Positions 49,682 to 60,230 of a DNA stretch of 64,000 nt are shown piece by piece. The DNA is taken from the NCBI RefSeq assembly GCF_022637415.1, contig NZ_CP093340.1:930001-994000 (forward strand), in the 5' to 3' direction. Position 1 is the first letter of the stretch. The number at the start of each line of letters is the position of its first letter. Source of the stretch: Luteimonas sp. S4-F44 (GTDB lineage: Bacteria > Pseudomonadota > Gammaproteobacteria > Xanthomonadales > Xanthomonadaceae). Both the position numbers and the translations under genes were made by a program. Under the pieces are notes generated by a model. It had not been told where the DNA came from, ran no database searches, and saw only the letters and a list, made by a program, of their open reading frames with translations.

Positions 49682-51076
49682 ATGCCCGCTTCCGCCGAAC
49701 GCAGTCTGCGCCCTGTGACCCTGCCCGAAGACTGGGCCCCCGAAAGCTGGCGCAGCCGTCCCGCCGCGCAGCTGCCGGTCTATCCCGATGCCGAGGCGCT
49801 GGGCGAGGTGCAGACCGAATTGCGGGCGTTGCCGCCGCTGGTGACTTCCTGGGAGATCCTGAGCCTGAAGCAGCAGTTGGCCGAAGCCCAAAACGGCCAG
49901 CGCTTCGTGTTGCAGGGCGGCGATTGCGCCGAGCACTTCGGTGACTGCACCTCGGAGATCATCTCCAATCGCCTGAAGGTGCTGCTGCAGATGAGCCTGG
50001 TGCTCGTGCACGGCATGCGTCTGCCGGTAGTGCGGGTCGGCCGGTTCGCGGGCCAGTACGCCAAGCCGCGCTCGGCCGACACCGAGGTCCGCGATGGTGT
50101 GGCCCTGCCTAGCTATCGTGGCGACGTGGTCAATGCGCCGGCGTTCACCGCGCAGGCGCGGACGCCAGACCCGCGCCGCATGATCAAGGCGCATGCGCGT
50201 TCGGCGATGACGATGAACTTCGTCCGCTCGTTGATCGACGGCGGTTTCGCCGACCTGCATCACCCCGAGTACTGGGGGCTGGATTGGGTGGGGCATTCGC
50301 CGCTCGCCGAGGAGTACCAGCGCATGGTCTCGGGGCTCGGCGATGCGGTGCGTTTCATGGAAACGCTGGCCGGCACCCAGGTGCACACGCTCAAGCGTGT
50401 CGATTTCTACACCTCGCACGAAGCGCTGCTGCTGCCTTACGAGGAGGCACAGACGCGCCAGGTGCCGCGCCAGTGGGGCTGGTTCAACCTCAGCACGCAT
50501 TTTCCATGGATCGGCGTGCGCACTGCGGCGCTCGACGGCGCGCATGTCGAGTACTTTCGCGGCCTGCGCAATCCGATCGGCGTCAAGGTCGGCCCGACCT
50601 CGACCCCGGACGCGCTGTTGCGCCTGGTCGAAGTGCTCAATCCCGACGACGAGCCGGGTCGACTGAGCCTGATCCACCGCATGGGCGCGACCCAGATCGC
50701 CGAGCGCCTGCCGACGCTGCTGGATGCGGTGAAGCGCTCCGGCCGCCGTGTGCTGTGGATCTGCGACCCGATGCATGGCAACACCGAGTCGACCCGCAAT
50801 GGCTTCAAGACCCGGCGCTTCGACAACATCCGCAGCGAGATCGAGCAGGCATTCGACCTGCATGCCGCAGCCGGCACCCGCCTGGGAGGCGTGCATCTGG
50901 AGCTGACCGGCGAGGACGTCACCGAGTGCATGGGCGGCGCGCGGGCGCTGACCGAGGTCGATCTGGAGCGCGCCTACAAGAGCCAGGTCGACCCGCGGCT
51001 CAACTACGAGCAGGCGCTGGAGACGGCGATGCTGATCGTGCGCAAGCATGCGCAGGTTGGGCGCGCGGTGGGGTGA
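49682..51076 (+). CDS. 3-deoxy-7-phosphoheptulonate synthase, class II
   Basis: 464-residue plant-type DAHP synthase, the first shikimate step, condensing phosphoenolpyruvate and erythrose-4-phosphate. QGGDCAEHF, KRVDFYTSHEALLLPYE, WICDPMHGNT and HLELTGEDVTEC carry the metal and substrate residues of class II enzymes. Xanthomonads have such enzymes in addition to or instead of AroF/G/H. GAGGA precedes the ATG at 49682; the frame is open to 49658. Confidence 0.94.
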   Translation: MPASAERSLRPVTLPEDWAPESWRSRPAAQLPVYPDAEALGEVQTELRALPPLVTSWEILSLKQQLAEAQNGQRFVLQGGDCAEHFGDCTSEIISNRLKVLLQMSLVLVHGMRLPVVRVGRFAGQYAKPRSADTEVRDGVALPSYRGDVVNAPAFTAQARTPDPRRMIKAHARSAMTMNFVRSLIDGGFADLHHPEYWGLDWVGHSPLAEEYQRMVSGLGDAVRFMETLAGTQVHTLKRVDFYTSHEALLLPYEEAQTRQVPRQWGWFNLSTHFPWIGVRTAALDGAHVEYFRGLRNPIGVKVGPTSTPDALLRLVEVLNPDDEPGRLSLIHRMGATQIAERLPTLLDAVKRSGRRVLWICDPMHGNTESTRNGFKTRRFDNIRSEIEQAFDLHAAAGTRLGGVHLELTGEDVTECMGGARALTEVDLERAYKSQVDPRLNYEQALETAMLIVRKHAQVGRAVG

Positions 51077-51151
51077 GTCACTTCGGCGGCTGCAAGTCGA
51101 GCTGGCTCCGGGCGGGCATCGGCCTGCCGGCCGGAAGCCGCTTTTCCCTCG

Positions 51152-51226
51152 GTCAAGGCATCCTGCCTTGACTCGGGCGCGCGCCATCCATGGCCCGCGG
51201 CGGCGAGTCAGGCATGGATGCCTGAC
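51152..51226. repeat. Inverted pair of REP-like palindromes
   Basis: GTCAAGGCA-TCC-TGCCTTGAC (51152-51172) and GTCAGGCAT-GG-ATGCCTGAC (51207-51226) are two related palindromes, and the second with its flanks resembles the reverse complement of the first. Both flanks read CTCG/CGAG. GCCATCCATGGC lies between them. The arrangement is like a BIME of paired REP elements, placed between the DAHP synthase and the convergent DUF2127 gene. Confidence 0.7.
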
Positions 51227-51301
51227 CGAGCCGAGGAGTAACCCCCGGCCGGCGCAACGCTGTTTCCGAAGTCGAGCGCAGGCCGCTCCGTGCGTGCTGC
51301 T

Positions 51302-51760
51302 TCAGCCGCCCGCACGCCGCCGGTACAGATCGCGGGCCAGCACCAGCACGATCAGCAGATTGACCAGGAACACACCCCAGGTCATCCAGTCGGGGTGGTG
51401 CCAGAGCGCGTAGATCTCGAACGGCAGATACGCGGCCGCGCCGATGACGCCGAGCCACGAGGCCCAGGCGCGATGCCACCATAGACCCCAGGCTTCGAGC
51501 AGGCGCATGCCCGCATAGATCAGCGCGACGGCGATCGCGATGTGCAACGTCTGCGGTGTGATCGCATCGAGCAGATCCGTGCCGAAGCGATCAGCATCCG
51601 CGCCGAAGCGCGCGAGCACGTGCTCGACCCGATGCTGCAGCGCGTCGGGGCCGACCGCCGCCAGGCCGCCGGCGACAAGCAGGGCGATGGCGCCCTTGCC
51701 GGCCTCGAACAACGCGATTGCGCGCAGGCCCTTGTGTGAGGGGGTGATGTCGTCGGTCAT
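51302..51760 (-). CDS. DUF2127 domain-containing membrane protein
   Basis: 152-residue protein with four likely TM segments (about 14-38, 70-88, 98-115, 124-144). The opening SHKGLRAIALFEAGKGAIAL is typical of DUF2127. No function is known to me. Its start overlaps the thpR stop (ATGA), the third of an overlapping minus-strand set typA-thpR-DUF2127. Confidence 0.82.
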   Translation of the reverse strand: MTDDITPSHKGLRAIALFEAGKGAIALLVAGGLAAVGPDALQHRVEHVLARFGADADRFGTDLLDAITPQTLHIAIAVALIYAGMRLLEAWGLWWHRAWASWLGVIGAAAYLPFEIYALWHHPDWMTWGVFLVNLLIVLVLARDLYRRRAGG

Positions 51761-52340
51761 CAGAACAACGCGTCCTGGCGCGGCGGCAGGGGAAGGGGAG
51801 CGCCGGTCAGCGGCCAGCAGTCGAGCGCTTCATAGCGGCCGCCGGGATTGAACAGCAATTCGAAGGTGTCGACCGTCAGCGGGCCGATGTCGCAATCCAC
51901 GGCGTCGAGCCAGGGCTGCGTGTCGAGCCCCTTTGGCAGATAGGCCAGTGTCACGTGCGGCTGGGTCGTCACCTGCGCTGGCAGGATGCCGCAGCGGCGG
52001 ATCGCATCGCGCGTCGCATCGCACAGCGCCTGCAAGGCCCGGCAGTTGTGCGGCAACGCGACGACCGCCCCCGACTGGCGCCAGTAGGCGAGACGTTCGA
52101 GGGTGCACGTGTGTGACGGGATGCCGGCCGCGGCCGCTGCGAACGCATCGCGCAGCGCCGGCGTTGCGAGATGACCCACGTCGTGGCCGATGAAGCAGAG
52201 CGTGGCGTGCCACTGGTCGGCGCGCCGCAGTTGCAAAGAAGGCGCGTCCGATGGACGCGCCTCCTGCAAGCGTTGCGACAGCGTCGCGAGCGCCGCCCGA
52301 CCGACGGCGTCAGGCCGCCAGGCCGGGAACAGCGCCTGGC

Positions 52341-52344
<4 letters not shown>
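51760..52344 (-). CDS. thpR: RNA 2',3'-cyclic phosphodiesterase (2'-5' RNA ligase family)
   Basis: 194-residue 2H phosphoesterase. The two HxTx motifs are HATL (46-49) and HVTL (130-133). Family members open 2',3'-cyclic phosphates on RNA and ligate tRNA halves in vitro. The start is GTG at 52344, overlapping the typA stop (GTGA), so translation is probably coupled. The biological substrate is unknown. Confidence 0.9.
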
Positions 52345-54170
<1,826 letters not shown>

Positions 54171-54227
54171 GGGCAAGGCCGCACCTGGCTTTGACCTGGC
54201 GCGCTAGGGCAGTGGAGGAAGCCGGCT

Positions 54228-54259
54228 ATCATACCTTGTCGCGCGCCGCGCGCGACAGG
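54228..54259. promoter_or_regulatory. Palindrome and -10-like elements between typA and the cyclophilin gene
   Basis: TATCAT on the plus strand (54227-54232) and TATGAT on the minus strand (54233-54228) overlap, both five of six to TATAAT, with no good -35 for either. Next to them TGTCGCGCG-CCG-CGCGCGACA (54237-54257) is a perfect 9-bp palindrome. Possibly a shared control region for the divergent genes; motif evidence only. Confidence 0.35.
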
Positions 54260-54324
54260 CGGCTTGAAATCGGCCATTGGGGCCGCATCCAGCCTGTCGG
54301 ACCACCCCAACCCAGGATTTACCG

Positions 54325-54819
54325 ATGTCCCTGCACGCCGTATTCGATACCGACCGTGGCCAGATCCAGGTCGAGCTGTTCGCCGACAAGGCCCCGCTGA
54401 CCGTCGCCAACTTCGTCAACCTGGCCAAGCGCGGCTTCTACGACGGGCTGAACTTCCACCGCGTCATCGCCGACTTCATGGTCCAGGGCGGCTGCCCCGA
54501 GGGCTCGGGGCGCGGCGGCCCGGGGTATCGTTTCGAAGATGAAACGAACAATGGCGTCAAGCATGAACGCGGCGTGCTGTCGATGGCCAACGCCGGTCCC
54601 AACACCAACGGCAGCCAGTTCTTCATCACCCACATCAAGACCGACTGGCTGGACGGCAAGCACACCGTGTTCGGCAAGGTCACCCAGGGCCTGGACGTGG
54701 TGGACGCGATCAAGCAGGGCGACGTCATCAAGTCGGTGAAGATCGAAGGCGACGCCGAGGCCGTGCTGGCTGCCAAGGCCGATCGCGTCGCGGAGTGGAA
54801 CAAGACCCTCGCGGCGTGA
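54325..54819 (+). CDS. Peptidyl-prolyl cis-trans isomerase, cyclophilin type
   Basis: 164-residue cyclophilin. [13 protein letters not shown] with the catalytic Arg, and NGSQFFIT, are the active-site segments. There is no signal peptide, so it is cytoplasmic, PpiB-like. The C-terminal helix extends about ten residues past the usual end. A strong 11-bp hairpin follows the stop. Confidence 0.94.
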   Translation: MSLHAVFDTDRGQIQVELFADKAPLTVANFVNLAKRGFYDGLNFHRVIADFMVQGGCPEGSGRGGPGYRFEDETNNGVKHERGVLSMANAGPNTNGSQFFITHIKTDWLDGKHTVFGKVTQGLDVVDAIKQGDVIKSVKIEGDAEAVLAAKADRVAEWNKTLAA

Positions 54820-54826
54820 TGCAATC

Positions 54827-54853
54827 GGCAGGCCGGCGCATCGCCGGCCTGCC
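54827..54853 (+). terminator. Strong hairpin after the cyclophilin gene
   Basis: GGCAGGCCGGC pairs perfectly with GCCGGCCTGCC (11 bp) around GCATC, then TGCTGC. The T-tract is poor, so termination may be partial. It lies 17 bases before the lipoprotein ATG. Confidence 0.6.
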
Positions 54854-54869
54854 TGCTGCGAGGGACGCC

Positions 54870-55652
54870 ATGACATCGCCTGTCCGCCTGCGATCCCTCG
54901 CGCTGCTACCGGCCCTGCTGCTGGGCCTGGTCGCCTGCGAGCGCCCGTCCGAGGGTGCGCAATTGGCCCCGTCCACACCGTCCCCGTCGGCATCGCAGCC
55001 CCAGGACCCGGCGTTCGAGCAGAGCCTGGAGGGCATCTGGAGCACTGGCGGCGCGCAGGGCGACGATGCGCAGACGGTCTACGCCATCCAATACCAGGCG
55101 GGCGCAGGCCTGCGGATCCTGCGCGATGGTGCCTGGCTCGACGGCACGGTTGAGGACGTGGACCTCGACAACCAGACCCTGGCCTTCCGCATCGACCGCA
55201 AAGACGGACCCAGCGAGACCGCCACACTGCGCAAGGTGCGCGATCCGACCGCTGGCGACGGCTTCACCTTGCGCCTGACCTGGGCGCAGGGGCAGACCGA
55301 GGAACTGGGCTTCGTGCGCCGCCTCACCCCGCGCGATCGCCAGGAGATCACGCTCGCCGTCTCGCAGGCCGAGCAGGTGCCCGCGGTGGCTTGCGACACC
55401 GACGCCGCCCAGGGCAGTCTGCGTGCGACGCTGGCCTGCAACCGCGACGACTTCGCCGCGCTCGACCGCAACCTGCACGCGCAACTGGTCGAACTGTCGG
55501 CGCGCTATCCCGACGGCGACCGCACCGCGGCGGTGGTGGTTCAGCAGCTCGACGCCTGCACCACGCCGGCCTGCCTGCGCGAGGTCTACGCAAAGTGGCA
55601 GGCCTACTTCGACGAGAACTACGACCTGGGCGACGTGCTGGACTATCTGTAG
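54870..55652 (+). CDS. Putative lipoprotein with LprI-like C-terminal segment
   Basis: 260 residues. LVAC is a lipobox with Cys23 as the acylation site, after a short Leu-rich signal. A Ser/Pro/Gln linker (about 30-45) leads to a beta-rich middle (residues about 50-160). The last 75 residues (ATLACNRDDFAALDRNL, then LDACTTPACLREVYAKWQ) follow the Cys/Leu-Asp spacing of LprI/DUF1311 domains, some of which inhibit lysozyme; the match is weak and from memory. GAGGGA precedes the ATG. The function is unknown. Confidence 0.7.
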   Translation: MTSPVRLRSLALLPALLLGLVACERPSEGAQLAPSTPSPSASQPQDPAFEQSLEGIWSTGGAQGDDAQTVYAIQYQAGAGLRILRDGAWLDGTVEDVDLDNQTLAFRIDRKDGPSETATLRKVRDPTAGDGFTLRLTWAQGQTEELGFVRRLTPRDRQEITLAVSQAEQVPAVACDTDAAQGSLRATLACNRDDFAALDRNLHAQLVELSARYPDGDRTAAVVVQQLDACTTPACLREVYAKWQAYFDENYDLGDVLDYL

Positions 55653-55796
55653 GCGCCAACGCCCACGCGCCGGTCGCTCGCGCAGCGGGTCGAGTGGCGA
55701 ACGTGGCACGGCCCGGATGGGGCGCCGTGATACCATTTCGCGCCGGAAAAACCGCCCTCCAGCTGCCGGCCAGCCCTCCCAGAACGAGGTTGTGCG

Positions 55797-56996
55797 ATGC
55801 TCCAGCTCGCTGCGCGCACCGGTCGCGCCAAACCCAGCGCCATCATGCAGGTGGCCGAGAAGGCCAAGCGTCTGAAGGCCGAGGGGCGGGACATCATCAG
55901 TTTCTCGATCGGCGTGCCGAACTTCCTGCCCGGCCCGCACGTCTACGCCGCCGCGCGCGACGCGCTCGAGCGCGACAGCGGCCAGTACGGCAGCAATCGT
56001 GGCGGCGATGCGCTGCTCGACGCCTTCATCGGCCATCTCGACCGCATCGGCCTGCCGGGCTATACGCGTGCCCACTGTGCGAGCGGCATCGGCGCCAAGC
56101 ACATCCTTTACACGCTGGCCGAAGTGCTGCTGGACGAAGGCGATGGGTTCGCGTTCGCCACGCCGTACTGGACGACCTATCTCGACATCGCGCAGATCGT
56201 CGGCGCCGACATCCGGCTGCTGCCGTGCCCGCCGGAACAGGACTACAAGCTGACGCCGGCCCAACTCGACGCCGCACTGGCGCAACGGCCCAAGGTCTTC
56301 CTGTTCAACAACCCGTCCAACCCGACCGGCATGGTCTACACGCAGGGCGAGATCGCCGCGCTGGCGGACGTGATGGCGCGCCATCCCGACACCTGGATCG
56401 TCACCGACGACATCTACAACGCGATGGTGTTCGACGGCATCGGCTACCACCACGTCACGCAGGCCCGTCCCGAGCTGCGCGAGCGCACGATCTTCGTCGA
56501 CTCCTTGTCCAAGACCTATGGCATGCCGGGCTGGCGCGTCGGCCTGCTGGCCGGCCCCGAACGCGTCGCGACTGCGTTTGCGACGATGAACTCCAACCAC
56601 ATCACCAATGTGCCGGAGGTCGTGACCGCGGCCGCGGTCGCCGCACTGTCCGGTCCCCAGGACGTGCCCAGGGCCAAGTGCGCCGAGTTCCAGGCGCGTC
56701 GCGACGTGGTGATGGCAGCCCTGGCGGAGATTCCGGGCGTGGTCTGCCCGAAGCCTGCCGGTGCGTTCTACGTGTTCCCCGATGTCAGCGTCGCGTTCGG
56801 CAAGTCGCATGGGGCGCTGCGCATCGAGAACGATGTCGACCTGTGCAATGCGCTGCTCGAGACCAAGGGCGTGGCCTGCGTACCCGGCTCGGCCTTCGGC
56901 GAGCCGCGGGCCCTGCGCATCAGCTACACCTGCCCGGAGGCACAACTGGTGCCTGGGCTGACCCGCATCCGCGAGTTCTTCGCGGAATTGACCTGA
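55797..56996 (+). CDS. Pyridoxal-phosphate aminotransferase, class I
   Basis: 399-residue fold-type I aminotransferase close to aspartate/aromatic aminotransferases. Lys239 (SLSKTYGMPGWR) binds PLP; NPSNPTG and the C-terminal LRISYTCPEA with the substrate-binding Arg are present. The donor cannot be fixed from sequence; aspartate is the best guess. It neighbours malate dehydrogenase 69 bases on, which would act on the oxaloacetate it makes, but they may not be one operon. Confidence 0.85.
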   Translation: MLQLAARTGRAKPSAIMQVAEKAKRLKAEGRDIISFSIGVPNFLPGPHVYAAARDALERDSGQYGSNRGGDALLDAFIGHLDRIGLPGYTRAHCASGIGAKHILYTLAEVLLDEGDGFAFATPYWTTYLDIAQIVGADIRLLPCPPEQDYKLTPAQLDAALAQRPKVFLFNNPSNPTGMVYTQGEIAALADVMARHPDTWIVTDDIYNAMVFDGIGYHHVTQARPELRERTIFVDSLSKTYGMPGWRVGLLAGPERVATAFATMNSNHITNVPEVVTAAAVAALSGPQDVPRAKCAEFQARRDVVMAALAEIPGVVCPKPAGAFYVFPDVSVAFGKSHGALRIENDVDLCNALLETKGVACVPGSAFGEPRALRISYTCPEAQLVPGLTRIREFFAELT

Positions 56997-57065
56997 GCCG
57001 ACGGCACCGCCGCCCGGTTCGCTTCCACCCACGTAACCGTTCGATTTGATACGAGAGGATTGACG

Positions 57066-58052
57066 ATGAAGAAGCCCGTCCGTGTTGCCGTGACCGGCGC
57101 CGCCGGCCAGATCGGCTATGCGCTGCTGTTCCGGATCGCCTCCGGCGAGATGCTGGGCAAGGACCAGCCGGTGATCCTGCAACTGCTCGAGCTGCCGATC
57201 GACAAGGCGCAGGCCGCGCTCAAGGGCGTGATCATGGAGCTGGAGGACTGCGCGTTCCCGCTGCTGGCCGGCACCGTCGGCACCGACGATCCGGAAGTCG
57301 CGTTCAAGGACGCCGACATCGCGCTGCTGGTCGGTGCGCGTCCGCGCGGCCCGGGCATGGAGCGCAAGGACCTGCTGCTGGAGAACGCCAAGATCTTCAC
57401 CGCCCAGGGCGCCGCGCTGAACAAGGTCGCCTCGCGCGACGTCAAGGTGCTGGTCGTCGGCAACCCGGCCAACACCAATGCCTACATCGCGATGAAGTCC
57501 GCGCCCGACCTGCCGGCCAAGAACTTCACCGCGATGCTGCGCCTGGACCACAACCGCGCGTTGAGCCAGCTGTCGACCAAGGCCGGCGTGGCCGTGGGTG
57601 AGATCGAGAAGCTGATCGTCTGGGGTAACCACAGCCCGACCATGTACCCCGACTACCGCTTCGCGACCGTCGGCGGCGCGTCGCTGAAGGACAAGATCGG
57701 CGACGACGCCTGGAACGCCGACACCTTCATCCCGCAGGTCGGCAAGCGCGGCGCGGCGATCATCGAGGCCCGTGGCCTGTCGTCGGCCGCTTCGGCCGCC
57801 AACGCCGCCATCGACCATGTGCGCGACTGGGTGCTCGGCTCGGGCGGCAAGTGGACCACGATGGGCATTCCCTCCGACGGGTCCTACGGCATCCCCGAGG
57901 GCGTGATCTTCGGCTTCCCGGTGACCACCGAGAACGGCGAGTACGCGATCGTCCGCGATCTGCCGATCGACGATTTCAGCCAGAAGGCCATCGACAAGAC
58001 CCTGGCCGAGCTCGAGGAAGAGCGTTCGGGCGTCGCGCACCTGCTGGGCTGA
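57066..58052 (+). CDS. mdh: Malate dehydrogenase
   Basis: 328-residue NAD-dependent TCA-cycle enzyme. [12 protein letters not shown] (11-22) is the dinucleotide loop, RLDHNRA and [12 protein letters not shown] carry the catalytic Asp and His. It is the longer form found in xanthomonads and actinobacteria, not the short E. coli type. GAGAGGA precedes the ATG at 57066; a TTG at 57060 is in frame. A terminator follows. Confidence 0.95.
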   Translation: MKKPVRVAVTGAAGQIGYALLFRIASGEMLGKDQPVILQLLELPIDKAQAALKGVIMELEDCAFPLLAGTVGTDDPEVAFKDADIALLVGARPRGPGMERKDLLLENAKIFTAQGAALNKVASRDVKVLVVGNPANTNAYIAMKSAPDLPAKNFTAMLRLDHNRALSQLSTKAGVAVGEIEKLIVWGNHSPTMYPDYRFATVGGASLKDKIGDDAWNADTFIPQVGKRGAAIIEARGLSSAASAANAAIDHVRDWVLGSGGKWTTMGIPSDGSYGIPEGVIFGFPVTTENGEYAIVRDLPIDDFSQKAIDKTLAELEEERSGVAHLLG

Positions 58053-58073
58053 CCGGCACTGTCGTGTGCCTCG

Positions 58074-58099
58074 CAAGGCCGGCTCTCGGGCCGGCCTTG
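58074..58099 (+). terminator. Rho-independent terminator after mdh
   Basis: CAAGGCCGGC pairs perfectly with GCCGGCCTTG (10 bp) around TCTCGG, then TCGT. It separates mdh from the propionate module. Confidence 0.75.
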
Positions 58100-58187
58100 T
58101 CGTATCCGCGCAAGCGACGTCCGTCCGGTAGTGCAACGCCGCGCCATGCGTGGTCCAGGGCCGCCGCCAGGCCAGGATGCGCGCGTA

Positions 58188-58230
58188 CTAGACCAACGTC
58201 GTAGCGCGGTCGGCGCACCGCACGGTCTAG
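58188..58230 (+). promoter_or_regulatory. Palindromic element upstream of prpE
   Basis: CTAGACC (58188-58194) and GGTCTAG (58224-58230) are exact 7-base inverted arms, 29 bases apart, ending 32 bases before the prpE ATG. The intervening sequence starts AACGTCGTAGCG. No good -35/-10 pair is near, which fits activator-dependent transcription. It could be a regulator site for an acetate or propionate sensor; none is identified. Confidence 0.45.
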
Positions 58231-58262
58231 CCTTCGAGATCCTCCCATCCGAAGGCAGGGCC

Positions 58263-60164
58263 ATGCGTTACGACGACTTCCATCGCCGCTCCATCGACGA
58301 TCCCGAAGGGTTCTGGGGCGAGCAGGCGCAGGCGATCCACTGGCACAAGGCGCCCGAGCGGATCCTTGATGATTCCAAGCCGCCATTTCGCAAGTGGTTC
58401 GTCGGCGGCCTGACCAATCTCTGCTACAACGCGGTCGACCGCCATCTCGAGACCGGCGGCGACCAGCTCGCGCTGGTGGCGATCTCGACCGAGACCGGCG
58501 AAACGCGCGAGCTCAGTTATCGCCAACTTCACCGCGAGGTCGTCGACTTCGCCGCGGTCTTGATCGCGCTCGGGGTCGGGCGCGGCGATCGCGTGGTCAT
58601 CTACATGCCCAACATGGCCGAGGCGGTGTTCGCGATGCTCGCCTGCGCGCGGATCGGCGCGGTGCATTCGGTGGTCTTCGGCGGTTTTGCCGCGCACAAC
58701 CTGGCGCTGCGCATCGACGACGCCAAGCCTGCGCTGCTGATCGCGGCCGACGCCGGCAGCCGCGGTGGCAAGGTCATTCCCTACAAGCCGCTGGTGGATG
58801 CCGCCCTGGCGCAGGCGACATCGCCGCCGCCGCGCGTACTGATCGTCGACCGCGGGCTCGCGCCCGGCGGGTCACGGGTCGAAGGACGCGATGTCGACTA
58901 CGCCACGCTGCGCGCCGCGCATGCCGGCAGCGATGTGCCGGTCGAATGGCTGGAATCCAACGAGCCCAGTTACCTGCTCTACACCTCGGGCACGACCGGC
59001 AAGCCCAAGGGCGTGCAGCGCGATGTTGGCGGCTACGCGGTCGCGATGGCGCTGTCGATGTGGGCGATCTATGACGTGCGTCCGGGCCAGGCGATGTTCT
59101 CGACCTCCGACGTCGGCTGGGCGGTCGGCCACTCCTACAACGTCTACGGTCCGCTGATCGCCGGTGCCACCGCGATCCTCTACGAAGGTCTGCCGACGGC
59201 ACCCGATGCGGGCATCTGGTGGAAGATCTGCGCCGACTATGGCGTGCGCACGATGTTTTCCTCGCCGACCGCGATCCGCGTGCTGAAGAAGCAGGACCCG
59301 AAGTTCCTGCGCCAGTACGACCTGTCGGCGCTGCGCTATCTGTTTCTGGCCGGCGAGCCGCTCGACGAGCCGACCGCGAGCTGGATCAGCGCCGGCCTGG
59401 GCGGCACGACGATCATCGACAACTACTGGCAGACCGAGACCGGATGGCCGGTGCTGGCGCTGATGCCCGGGGTCGAGATGAAGCCGGTGAAGTTCGGTTC
59501 GCCCGGACTGCCGACGCCCGGCTACGACCTGCGCGTGATCGACGAGGCAACCGGCGAGCGGGTGCCGCCGGGCACCAAGGGCGTGCTGGTGATCCAGCCG
59601 CCGCTGCCGCCGGGCTGCATGACTACAGTGTGGAACGACGACGCGCGGTTCCTGTCGAGCTACTTCTCGCACTTCAAGGCGCTGGTCTACAGCTCACTGG
59701 ACTGGGCGATCCAGGACGCGGATGGCTACACCTTCATCCTCGGGCGCACCGACGATGTCATCAATGTCGCCGGCCATCGCCTGGGCACACGCGAGATCGA
59801 GGAGTCGGTGGCCAGTCACCCGGCCGTCGCCGAGGCCGCGGTGATCGGCGTGGCCGACGAGATCAAGGGACAGGTGCCGATCGTGTTCGCGACGCTTAAG
59901 CAGGCCGCGGCCGACCCCCAGGCCCAGCACGCCACCGCCGGGGAGATGATGCGCACGGTCGCCGATCAGCTCGGCGCGGTCGCGCGGCCCGCGCGGGTGT
60001 ATGTCGTCAGTGCGCTGCCGAAGACACGCTCGGGCAAGCTGCTGCGGCGCTCGCTGCAGGCCTTGGCCGAATCGCGCGACCCGGGCGACCTGTCGACCCT
60101 GGACGATCCGAACGCGCTGGAAGAGGTGCGCCGGGTGCTCGCACGCGGCGCCGATGCCGGCTGA
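58263..60164 (+). CDS. prpE: Propionyl-CoA synthetase
   Basis: 633-residue AMP-forming acyl-CoA synthetase that activates propionate for the methylcitrate cycle. The ATP-loop YTSGTTGKPKGVQRDVGG is the PrpE version of the family motif, and Lys592 (SGKLLRRS) is the acetylation-sensitive catalytic Lys. WQTETGWP and the hinge region near DDVINVAGHRLGT follow. It lies convergent to the HTH/citrate synthase gene and near prpBC, so the role is well supported. Confidence 0.92.
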   Translation: MRYDDFHRRSIDDPEGFWGEQAQAIHWHKAPERILDDSKPPFRKWFVGGLTNLCYNAVDRHLETGGDQLALVAISTETGETRELSYRQLHREVVDFAAVLIALGVGRGDRVVIYMPNMAEAVFAMLACARIGAVHSVVFGGFAAHNLALRIDDAKPALLIAADAGSRGGKVIPYKPLVDAALAQATSPPPRVLIVDRGLAPGGSRVEGRDVDYATLRAAHAGSDVPVEWLESNEPSYLLYTSGTTGKPKGVQRDVGGYAVAMALSMWAIYDVRPGQAMFSTSDVGWAVGHSYNVYGPLIAGATAILYEGLPTAPDAGIWWKICADYGVRTMFSSPTAIRVLKKQDPKFLRQYDLSALRYLFLAGEPLDEPTASWISAGLGGTTIIDNYWQTETGWPVLALMPGVEMKPVKFGSPGLPTPGYDLRVIDEATGERVPPGTKGVLVIQPPLPPGCMTTVWNDDARFLSSYFSHFKALVYSSLDWAIQDADGYTFILGRTDDVINVAGHRLGTREIEESVASHPAVAEAAVIGVADEIKGQVPIVFATLKQAAADPQAQHATAGEMMRTVADQLGAVARPARVYVVSALPKTRSGKLLRRSLQALAESRDPGDLSTLDDPNALEEVRRVLARGADAG

Positions 60165-60199
60165 GCGTGGCCTCGTCGTGCTCGACGTTGAAGCTGCGT

Positions 60200-60223
60200 G
60201 CGGCCGGGGTCAGTCTCGGCCGC
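60200..60223. terminator. Convergent hairpin between prpE and the HTH/citrate synthase gene
   Basis: GCGGCCG pairs with CGGCCGC (7 bp) around a ten-base loop. It lies between two convergent stops (60164 and 60231) and may serve both. No T-run is visible. Confidence 0.45.
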
Positions 60224-60230
60224 GGTGCGC

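Noticed and set aside
47333..51187. Long minus-strand open frame across rpoA, rplQ, dsbB and the DAHP synthase gene
   Set aside because: It spans several real genes, a terminator and an intergenic repeat, with no ribosome binding site and no plausible domains.
51290..51484. Short plus-strand frame across the 3' end of the DUF2127 gene
   Set aside because: It is the opposite-strand shadow of a membrane protein; its content is Gln/Arg-rich with no Shine-Dalgarno.
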